Shown here: piece by piece, positions 57,515-64,000 of the stretch
How the letters are laid out: each line of letters begins with the position of its first letter
How positions within the stretch are numbered: the stretch's first letter is position 1
NCBI GenBank assembly: GCA_016182425.1
Contig: JACPGP010000014.1
Location: 42,593 to 106,592, forward strand
Source: Candidatus Levyibacteriota bacterium
GTDB taxonomy: Bacteria > Patescibacteria > Microgenomatia > Levybacterales > UBA12049
Length of the DNA: 64,000 nt
Direction of reading: 5' to 3'
Notes under the pieces: model-generated
The model's input: the letters and a program-made list of their open reading frames with translations, nothing else
Databases searched by the model: none
Told to the model about the DNA's origin: nothing
Program-made: the position numbers and the translations under genes

Positions 57515-59035
57515 CTATATTGTAAAGACTTTCTTAAAGTCCTCCAGAGTTTTTTTTAATAGTTTTGAAGTCTGGTCATTTAATTTTTCACCACCATCTA
57601 ATACTTCAAGCAATTTTTTGGCGTGTGTTTTGGCATACTCATGTAATTCTTTTTCAAATCGTTGGACATGTTGTACTTCGATATCATCAAGATAGTTGTT
57701 GGTTACTGCCCAAATACTTAAGATTTGTAAAGATTCCGGCATGGGTTGATACTGCGGTTGTTTTAAGATTTCAGACATGCGTTTACCTTTTTCCAGTTGT
57801 GATAAAGTTGCCGCATCAAGCTCGCTGCCAAATTGCGCAAAGGCTTCAAGTGAGCGATATTGTGCCAGCTCAAGCCTCATCTTCCCAGAGACTGATTTCA
57901 TGCTGTCTGTTTGAGCTGCTCCACCAACTCGAGAAACTGAATTTCCTACATTAATGGCAGGCCGTATGCCAATGTTAAAAAGGTCTCCTTGCAAAAAAAT
58001 CTGACCATCAGTTATAGAAATGACATTTGTGGGAATATAAGCTGAAATATCTCCTGCTTGCGTTTCGATAATAGGAAGAGCGGTAATTGACCCGCCGCCA
58101 TTTTTTTTATTCAGTTTGACTGCCCGCTCAAGTAGCCTACTGTGCAAATAAAAAATATCTCCAGGATACGCTTCTCGCCCTGCAGGACGCCTTAAAACTA
58201 GCGAGAGTTGCCGATATGCCCAGGCATGTTTGGTGAGGTCATCGTAAATAACTAAGACATCTTCCCCCTTTTCCATAAAGTACTCGGCAATGGCCACACC
58301 TGCATAAGGAGCAAGATACTGTAGAGTTGCTGCATCGGGTGCATTTGCGGCAACGACAATAGTGTAAGAAAACGCATCTGTTTCTTTGAGTTTAGCAACG
58401 ATTTGGGCCACAGTTGATTGTTTTTGACCAATGGCCACATAGATGCAAATGACAGGCTTTAAAGACTTGTGATACGATTTTTGGTTGATAATTGTATCAA
58501 TAGCGATGGCCGTTTTTCCCAAACCCCGATCGCCAATAATAAGTTCCCGCTGCCCCCTGCCAATTGGAATCATGCTATCAATTGCTTTGACACCTGTTTT
58601 TAAGGGGATGTTGACTGGTTCTCTTTCTACAACGCCTGCGGCAATTCGCTCCAAGGGCATGTCTTTTGTTTTTTTTATTTTTCCTTTGCCATCAAGGGGC
58701 ACACCTTGCGGGTTAATCACCCGACCCAACAAATCTTCTGATGCGCCAATACTTAACAGTTTTCCGGTTGTTTTAACAGTATCTCCCTCCTTTATGTCAT
58801 CACCACTCCCAAGTAAAATAATGGATACACTGTCTTCGTCAAGATTAAGCACAACGCCAGATTCGTCTTTAGTAAACATAACTAGCTCACCAATCATGGC
58901 GCGAGACAAACCAGATGCAATAACCACGCCATCATTGTTTTTCTCCACAGTTCCAATATTTTCTGTTTTTGGGTCAAAGGAAAAATGTGCCAGTTGTTTT
59001 TCTAAACGCTCAATAATGTCGTTACTTTTAGTCAT
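57515..59035 (-). CDS. atpA: F-type ATP synthase alpha subunit
   Basis: Non-catalytic nucleotide-binding F1 subunit. N-terminal barrel, then Walker A GDRGLGKTAIAID, where the common GDRQTGKT has Gln-Thr changed to Gly-Leu while the GKT core remains; VLVIYDDLTKHAWAYRQLSLVLRRPAGREAYPGDIFYLHSRLLERA and the signature PAINVGNSVSRVGGAAQ follow. 506 residues, normal. It overlaps atpH by eight bases. Confidence 0.96.
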   Translation of the reverse strand: MTKSNDIIERLEKQLAHFSFDPKTENIGTVEKNNDGVVIASGLSRAMIGELVMFTKDESGVVLNLDEDSVSIILLGSGDDIKEGDTVKTTGKLLSIGASEDLLGRVINPQGVPLDGKGKIKKTKDMPLERIAAGVVEREPVNIPLKTGVKAIDSMIPIGRGQRELIIGDRGLGKTAIAIDTIINQKSYHKSLKPVICIYVAIGQKQSTVAQIVAKLKETDAFSYTIVVAANAPDAATLQYLAPYAGVAIAEYFMEKGEDVLVIYDDLTKHAWAYRQLSLVLRRPAGREAYPGDIFYLHSRLLERAVKLNKKNGGGSITALPIIETQAGDISAYIPTNVISITDGQIFLQGDLFNIGIRPAINVGNSVSRVGGAAQTDSMKSVSGKMRLELAQYRSLEAFAQFGSELDAATLSQLEKGKRMSEILKQPQYQPMPESLQILSIWAVTNNYLDDIEVQHVQRFEKELHEYAKTHAKKLLEVLDGGEKLNDQTSKLLKKTLEDFKKVFTI

Positions 59036-59384
59036 AATTCTCTCGAATTTTTTTAAGTATCTGGTCTAGTGTGATCTTTAAACTTAGTTCATAGATAAGA
59101 TCATTTTGAGTAATTCTTAGTCCAGAGATAAGGGTTGGATCCAGATTATAGGCAATTTTCTTCTTGGGAAACATGTCTTCTAGATTTTTTTTGTATCGTT
59201 TGTCCAGCTCGTATGGAGATTCTACACAAACTATCGTCTCTAACTCTCTATTTTTTAATGCCTTGATATACTGTTTAAGCAAGGCTCGATTGAGAAGGCG
59301 CACAATTTTTTCCACTTTCTCTGGATCAAGATTGCCATTTGTGTAACTTGCCAAAACAAGTTCTTTTATTAATTTATGACTCAT
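59028..59384 (-). CDS. atpH: F-type ATP synthase delta subunit, short form
   Basis: Peripheral-stalk link between b and F1. At 118 residues it is far shorter than the usual 175-180. It keeps helical start LIKELVLASYTNGNLDPEKVEKIVRLL, then a C-terminal LDPTLISGLRITQNDLIYELSLKITLDQI, which matches the conserved delta tail (xxxGLxIxxxDxxxDxS). The N-terminal six-helix domain that binds alpha is largely missing. Its position between atpF and atpA makes the call firm. Confidence 0.85.
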   Translation of the reverse strand: MSHKLIKELVLASYTNGNLDPEKVEKIVRLLNRALLKQYIKALKNRELETIVCVESPYELDKRYKKNLEDMFPKKKIAYNLDPTLISGLRITQNDLIYELSLKITLDQILKKIRENYD

Positions 59385-59385
59385 G

Positions 59386-59892
59386 CTAATTTGTTTTCCC
59401 TTTCATCTTTTTCATGGCATTTTTGACAATTTCATCCTGTTCTTTTTGGGTAAAAAGATTGTGAACTGATTTTTGCAAAAACAATACTGCTAATTCACTG
59501 ACATGTGTTGCTAGTCTTTTTTCTGCCTCTTTTGTTTCCAGAGTAATTTGTTCTTGCGCATCAGCAAGTATTTTCTCCGCTTGTTTTTTGGTTGTACTTT
59601 CGGTTTCCTTCAGAAGCAATATCCGTTGCTTTTTTGCCTCGTCCAATAATCGTCTTGCTTCTTCTTGAGCAATTTTGCGCATTGCCCGTTCTTTTTCCGA
59701 TGCTTTTTCTAAAAGCAATCTTCCTTCTTCTGCTTGTTGTAGTCCTTGAGCTATTGTTTTTTTACGATCCTGCAGCGCAGTAAGCAATGGTTTGTATAAA
59801 AGTCTTCGCAATAAATACAAGACAATCAAGAAATTAACAACTTGAGCGATAAATAATTTTATATCAACACCAAAAGTATTCAAGATCTCCAT
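59386..59892 (-). CDS. atpF: F-type ATP synthase b subunit
   Basis: Peripheral stalk. One N-terminal membrane helix (residues 9-29, FIAQVVNFLIVLYLLRRLLY), followed by a long charged alpha-helix with coiled-coil pattern (ALQDRKKTIAQGLQQAEEGRLLLEKASEKERAMRKIA...) to the end. 168 residues. One base from atpE and atpH on each side. Confidence 0.94.
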   Translation of the reverse strand: MEILNTFGVDIKLFIAQVVNFLIVLYLLRRLLYKPLLTALQDRKKTIAQGLQQAEEGRLLLEKASEKERAMRKIAQEEARRLLDEAKKQRILLLKETESTTKKQAEKILADAQEQITLETKEAEKRLATHVSELAVLFLQKSVHNLFTQKEQDEIVKNAMKKMKGKTN

Positions 59893-59893
59893 T

Positions 59894-60100
59894 TTATTTT
59901 GTGAATGCCAGAATTAAGGCGTAAATAGCAATAGCTTCTGCAAACGCCATACCCAAAAGCATAGCTGGTAATACTTTTCCCGAAGCTTCGGGGTTTCTGC
60001 CAATTGCTTCCATGGCTTTGGCACCAATAAGTCCCACTCCGATTGCCGGCCCAAGACCTCCAATTGCTACAATAAGACCACCCGTTACACTAAACTCCAT
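59894..60100 (-). CDS. atpE: F-type ATP synthase c subunit
   Basis: Forms the membrane rotor ring. Two helices joined by the polar loop GRNPEASGK; the ion site Glu is in MAFAEAIAIYALILAF (residue 54). No Gln and Ser/Thr ligands of the known sodium motif are seen, so a proton-driven enzyme is likelier. 68 residues, slightly short. It overlaps the atpB end by 11 bases. Confidence 0.95.
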   Translation of the reverse strand: MEFSVTGGLIVAIGGLGPAIGVGLIGAKAMEAIGRNPEASGKVLPAMLLGMAFAEAIAIYALILAFTK

Positions 60101-60872
60101 TTGATTTGCTCACCTCCTTTGCATGTTCTTCCGCATGATGTGGTGTTGTCATAATTGTCATAAAAACAAATGTCAGCATCGAAAAAACAAGGGCCTGGAC
60201 AAAACCAACGATTACTTCAAGCAGCAAAAAGGGTAATGGAAGAAGAAACGAAAACATCCCAGATACTATTGTCAAAACTACCTCACCCGCGAAAATATTG
60301 CCAAATAATCGAAACGAGAGAGAAACTACTTTTGTAAATTCAGAAACTATTTCAAGAAGCCCTACAAACAAAAATATTGGCGCAAAATAAATTGGCGTAA
60401 ACGAGAAAAAGTGGTTTACATATCCCTTAAATCCAAGAGTTTTGATACTCATAACGTGCGTGGCAACAAGAGAAATAATAGCGAGCGCAAAAGTGGTATT
60501 AACATCGCTTGACGTTGCGCGCATGAGTGGTACGAGTTCTTTTTTCCCCTGATGTTCCTCAAAAAAACCAATTGAGGAAACACCAGGAAGAAGTCCGCTC
60601 CAGTTAGCTACTAAAATGAAAAGAAAAAATGTCATGAAATAGGGAAATATTTGTTTTGCTCGATCTTTGGCAATTGAGTAAGTCATATCGTAAAATGTTT
60701 CTAAAAGATACTCTGCGGCATTTTGCAGTTTTCCTGGGAGAAGAGAGATTTTTTTGGTTATGGCAACTGCTCCTCCAATAAGAATAGAATCGACCAGTAA
60801 TGTATTGAGGAAGGTATTTGTAATTGGAAAAGAATCAATATGAGTAATTATTTCTGGAGCAAATGATGACAT
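60090..60872 (-). CDS. atpB: F-type ATP synthase a subunit
   Basis: Membrane stator with the ion half-channels. About five to six helices; the essential Arg is in VVSLSFRLFGNIFAGEVVL (near residue 180) and the last helix has EVIVGFVQALVFSMLTFVFM. 260 residues. First gene of the atp operon in order B-E-F-H-A-G-D-C; the atpI gene is absent. Confidence 0.95.
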   Translation of the reverse strand: MSSFAPEIITHIDSFPITNTFLNTLLVDSILIGGAVAITKKISLLPGKLQNAAEYLLETFYDMTYSIAKDRAKQIFPYFMTFFLFILVANWSGLLPGVSSIGFFEEHQGKKELVPLMRATSSDVNTTFALAIISLVATHVMSIKTLGFKGYVNHFFSFTPIYFAPIFLFVGLLEIVSEFTKVVSLSFRLFGNIFAGEVVLTIVSGMFSFLLPLPFLLLEVIVGFVQALVFSMLTFVFMTIMTTPHHAEEHAKEVSKSNGV

Positions 60873-60883
60873 AACAATACAAT

Positions 60884-60911
60884 ATTTTATCTATTTTAAT
60901 TAGAATGTAAA
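60884..60911 (-). promoter_or_regulatory. Candidate promoter of the atp operon
   Basis: On the minus strand: TTTACA (60906-60911), a 16-base spacer and TAAAAT (60884-60889), 11 bases before the atpB ATG, giving a leader of about four to five bases. Confidence 0.5.
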
Positions 60912-60917
60912 TCCAAG

Positions 60918-63900
60918 TCAAGACGCAAAATGATTGTTTAGAAGAATTTTTTCAACAATAATTGCCACTTTTTCGTTTTTGGTATCTACATGTCCTTCCA
61001 TAACAATCACAGCATCTTTTGAAAGATAACTTTTGTATTGTTCAAAAACTTTAGGAAAGACCACGCAGTCAATGGATATTCCTTTTTCATTCCCTACCAC
61101 CAAAAATGCCATCTCAGCGCCTGTTTTTTTGGTAAAAATTCGCCTCGTTGCTTCGATAATACCACCAACTTTTACCCGCGTCCCGTCTTTTTCCTCGGAA
61201 AGAACATCAAGCTCGTGAGTTACAATAGTTCTAAGTTGCAATAAGTGTTCCATCTGCGGGTGGGAGGTAAGGTAAAATCCTAACAAATCTTTTTCAAATG
61301 AAAGTTTCTCTTCAAACGTAAAATCATCAAGGTTTGCCTTAGAAGCCGCATTTTTAGGGGATGGATCTTCTTCATCGCCAAAAAGCGAAGCTTGGGCATC
61401 TTTTTCCTGTTTTTTCTTTCTAGCAACAGTTTCTGTAATTTCTGGCAAAATTACCAAAAGTATTGCTCTTTTGCCAAACAAGTCAAAAGCGCCAGCTTTA
61501 ATAAGGCTTTCCATGGTTTTTTTATTTACTTTAGTCAGATCAACTCGTTGACAAAAATCCTCAAAACTAACAAATCGGCCTTTACTTCTTGCTGTTAAAA
61601 TACTCTCAATTGCCGCCTCGCCAACATTTTTAATGGCCGAAAGTCCAAATCTAATTTTTGTTTTGTCTTCAATAGTAAAGTCGCTTTCCGAGGCATTAAT
61701 GTCTGGCGGTAGAATAGTAATATCAAGTCTTTTGCATTCAGCAACTGCCTGGGCAATTTTCTCGTTTTTAGTAGGACCGGTAGTTCCTCTACTTTCAGCA
61801 GTTAAAACAGCTGTCATAAACTCAACTGGAAAGTGGGTTTTAAGATAGGCTGTTCGAAAGGCGATTGTGGCGTAACATGCAGCATGAGCCTTATTAAAAC
61901 CATATCCAGCAAAAGGAGCGATTAAATCAAAAAATTGCTCTGCTTTTTTTTGGGTTAAGCCGTTTTTGACAGCACCTTTGATAAACGTCTCGCGTTGCTT
62001 TTTCATTTCTGAGGGAATTTTTTTGCCCATGGCTTTTCTAAATTTATCTGCATCAAGCCAGGTGTAGCCGGCAATGGCCATGGTAGTTAATAACACGTCA
62101 TCTTGATAGGTTAAAATGCCATAAGATTGTGCGAGAATATCTTTGAGTCTGGGATCTGGGTAGGAAATAAGCTTGGAATTATGTTTTCTGGCAATAAACT
62201 CTGGAATATTTTGCATTGGTCCTGGGCGATACAGGGCAACCATAGCCATAAGGTCAAAGATGGATGTTGGCTTGAGTTCCTTGACATAGCGGCGCATACC
62301 AGCGGATTCAAGCTGGAAAATACCAGTTGTCTCGCCGCTAGATAAGAGTTGATATGTCTTTTTGTCATCCAAAGGCACATCTGAGAGGTTAATTTCTTTG
62401 TTTTGATTCTGCTTGATAAACCGGAGCGCTTCTTCAATGATGGTAAGGTTGCGAAGTCCTAAAAAATCCATCTTCAAAAGTCCCACTCCGTCTTCGCCCA
62501 CAGTGTACATATCGTATTGGGTGACAATTTTGTCGCCATTTGTTTCCCGCTGCAAGGGCGCATATTCCATTAAAGGCTTGTCTGCAATGACAACCCCTGC
62601 TGCGTGAACAGAGGCATGTCTTGCTACACCTTCTAGTTTTTGGGCCACACTTAAAAGTCTTTTGGTATCTTCTTCTATGTCGTATGCGCGCTTTAAATCT
62701 GGACTAAGTTTTTGAGCCGATTCTATGGTCATGGCATGTCCTTGCCAACCAGGAGGAATCATTTTGGCAATCCTGTCCGGCCCGGCATACGGCATGCCAA
62801 GGGCACGGCCGGCATCGCGTACGGCCCCCCGAGCTTCCATAGTGCCAAAGGTTATAATCTGTGCTACCTTGTCTTCACCATATTTGTCAGTAACGTATTG
62901 GATAACTTCGTCACGTCTAACATCGGCAAAGTCTAAATCAATATCCGGGGCAGAAGGTCTGTATGGATTTAAGAAGCGCTCAAAAGGGAGCTTAAAGAAA
63001 AAGGGGTCAACATCGGTGATGCCCAAGGCATACGATACAACTGAACCCGCTGCCGATCCTCGTCCTGGACCAACGGAAATACCATTGCTTTTGGCCCAGT
63101 TGACAAAATCTGCCACGATCAGAAAGTACGTTTCATAACCTTTTTTAAGAATGATGGAGAGTTCGTACTCAACCCTTTCCTGGATTTCTTTTGTCAAATC
63201 TTGGTAGCGTTGTTTGAGACCATCATCAACAAGTTGACGCATATAGTCAGCAGGCAAAAGATTTTCGGGTGGGGTAAAGTGAGGCATAATCCACTTGCCA
63301 AGCGGAATTTCCAGATTGCACATGTCGGCAATTTTTGTTGTGTTTTCTATTGCTTCTGGGAGTTCACCAAATTGACTTGCCATTTCCTCTTTTGATTTTA
63401 TGTAGAAATCTGGAGAGCCTATCATGGATAGTTTTCTGTCTTTGGTCTCGATTGTGGTTTGAGTTTGGATACAAAGTAGAATTTCTTGTGCCTCTGCATC
63501 ATCTCTTGTTACATAGTGATTATCGTTGGTAGCAACAATTGGAACGCCATGTCTTCTTGATAGTTCGAGCATTTTTTCATTGAGCAAATCTTGATTGGGA
63601 ACATTAAGGTGTTTTTGGAGCTCTAGGTAGAAATTTTCCTCTCCGAAAATTTCCTGCAGTTTTTTCATACGATCAATTGCAACAGTTTCTTCGTTGTGCA
63701 AAAGTGGATCAGAAACATACCCATTAATACACGCGCTAAGGCAAATAAGGCCCTCGTTGTATTTTTGCAGTAAGGCAAGATCTGTACGAGGTTTGTAGTA
63801 AAACCCTTCTAAATGTGAAATAGAGACAATTTTGATAAGATTTTTATAGCCAGTTCCGTTTTTGGCAAGAAGAATTAAGTGGTTTTGGTCCTTGTCTACT

Positions 63901-64000
63901 CCGGCTTCCTTATCGTGCATTGATCGCTTTGCCACATAGATTTCGCAGCCGATTATTGGCTTGATACCTGCTTCTTTACAGGCTTTATAAAACTTGATGG
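60918..64000 (-). CDS. dnaE: DNA polymerase III alpha subunit, 5' end outside window
   Basis: Replicative polymerase. The frame stays open past the Met at 63935 to the window edge (KACKEAGIKPIIGCEIYVAKRS), so about the first 50 residues of the PHP domain are missing. Seen: LVALLAKNGTG-type PHP end, GPGRGSAAGSVVSYALGITDVDP, PDIDLDFADVRRDEVI with catalytic Asp residues, YQDDVLLTTMAIAGYTWLDADKFRKAMGKK, FAGYGFNKAHAACYA, a helix-hairpin-helix (IRFGLSAIKNVGEAAIESI) and a C-terminal OB fold. Over 1025 residues present. No PolC-type exonuclease insertion. Confidence 0.96.
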   Translation of the reverse strand, partial: IKFYKACKEAGIKPIIGCEIYVAKRSMHDKEAGVDKDQNHLILLAKNGTGYKNLIKIVSISHLEGFYYKPRTDLALLQKYNEGLICLSACINGYVSDPLLHNEETVAIDRMKKLQEIFGEENFYLELQKHLNVPNQDLLNEKMLELSRRHGVPIVATNDNHYVTRDDAEAQEILLCIQTQTTIETKDRKLSMIGSPDFYIKSKEEMASQFGELPEAIENTTKIADMCNLEIPLGKWIMPHFTPPENLLPADYMRQLVDDGLKQRYQDLTKEIQERVEYELSIILKKGYETYFLIVADFVNWAKSNGISVGPGRGSAAGSVVSYALGITDVDPFFFKLPFERFLNPYRPSAPDIDLDFADVRRDEVIQYVTDKYGEDKVAQIITFGTMEARGAVRDAGRALGMPYAGPDRIAKMIPPGWQGHAMTIESAQKLSPDLKRAYDIEEDTKRLLSVAQKLEGVARHASVHAAGVVIADKPLMEYAPLQRETNGDKIVTQYDMYTVGEDGVGLLKMDFLGLRNLTIIEEALRFIKQNQNKEINLSDVPLDDKKTYQLLSSGETTGIFQLESAGMRRYVKELKPTSIFDLMAMVALYRPGPMQNIPEFIARKHNSKLISYPDPRLKDILAQSYGILTYQDDVLLTTMAIAGYTWLDADKFRKAMGKKIPSEMKKQRETFIKGAVKNGLTQKKAEQFFDLIAPFAGYGFNKAHAACYATIAFRTAYLKTHFPVEFMTAVLTAESRGTTGPTKNEKIAQAVAECKRLDITILPPDINASESDFTIEDKTKIRFGLSAIKNVGEAAIESILTARSKGRFVSFEDFCQRVDLTKVNKKTMESLIKAGAFDLFGKRAILLVILPEITETVARKKKQEKDAQASLFGDEEDPSPKNAASKANLDDFTFEEKLSFEKDLLGFYLTSHPQMEHLLQLRTIVTHELDVLSEEKDGTRVKVGGIIEATRRIFTKKTGAEMAFLVVGNEKGISIDCVVFPKVFEQYKSYLSKDAVIVMEGHVDTKNEKVAIIVEKILLNNHFAS

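Noticed and set aside
58485..59069. 194-codon plus-strand frame
   Set aside because: Antisense to atpA, which is certain.

Overview
The window looks like a chromosome segment of a Patescibacteria (Candidate Phyla Radiation) bacterium, most likely of the Microgenomates group. This is inferred from AT-rich DNA, very tight gene packing with many 4-base ATGA overlaps, a DUF4012 protein, shortened versions of several housekeeping proteins, a compact IleRS with an unusual HXGH motif, and TGA used as a normal stop. No rRNA is present to fix the placement. About 65 protein genes and three tRNAs fill the window, and no stretch over 300 bases lacks a gene. I saw no CRISPR array, transposase or prophage, and no convincing intrinsic terminator.

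Layout: 1-3075 holds the end of a DUF4012 gene, recO, glyS and a small membrane protein. 3140-25626 is a large division and cell-wall cluster: mraZ (with its own operator repeats), rsmH, ftsL, ftsI, murE, murC, murB, murA, a GlmU-like enzyme, a HAD phosphatase, glmS, an alpha/beta hydrolase, a membrane-fused MurF, a DegT aminotransferase, a FemX-like ligase, mraY, ftsW, murG, a small FtsQ-like protein, ftsA and ftsZ. It covers most steps from fructose-6-phosphate to lipid II and the Z ring, but murD and ddl are absent. 25627-28198 carries two divergent glycosyltransferases. 28247-34237 has ileS, rodA, rplU, rpmA, parB and lepB. 34307-34482 contains a tRNA-Val gene split in its D arm by a 103-base segment that itself contains a complete second tRNA-Val. 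34489-38440 (minus strand) is a TPP-riboswitch-controlled thiamine salvage operon: substrate-binding protein, ATPase, permease, alpha/beta hydrolase and thiamine pyrophosphokinase. 38517-40344 is an unrecognised three-gene operon, followed on the minus strand by a large secreted protein with a C39-like domain. 43482-51550 is a surface-polysaccharide island (methyltransferase, five glycosyltransferases, flippase, O-antigen-ligase-like protein). 51534-64000, mostly minus strand, holds an Ig-like membrane protein, tRNA-Thr, pyrE-pyrF-pyrD, a complete F-type ATP synthase operon and a partial dnaE.

Two patterns cut across the window. Many transcription units start with a -10 box only 6-10 bases before the start codon, implying leaderless mRNAs. 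Short palindromic elements also sit inside genes (two glycosyltransferases, probably ileS and murG, and the split tRNA), comparable to the in-frame palindromic elements of Rickettsia.
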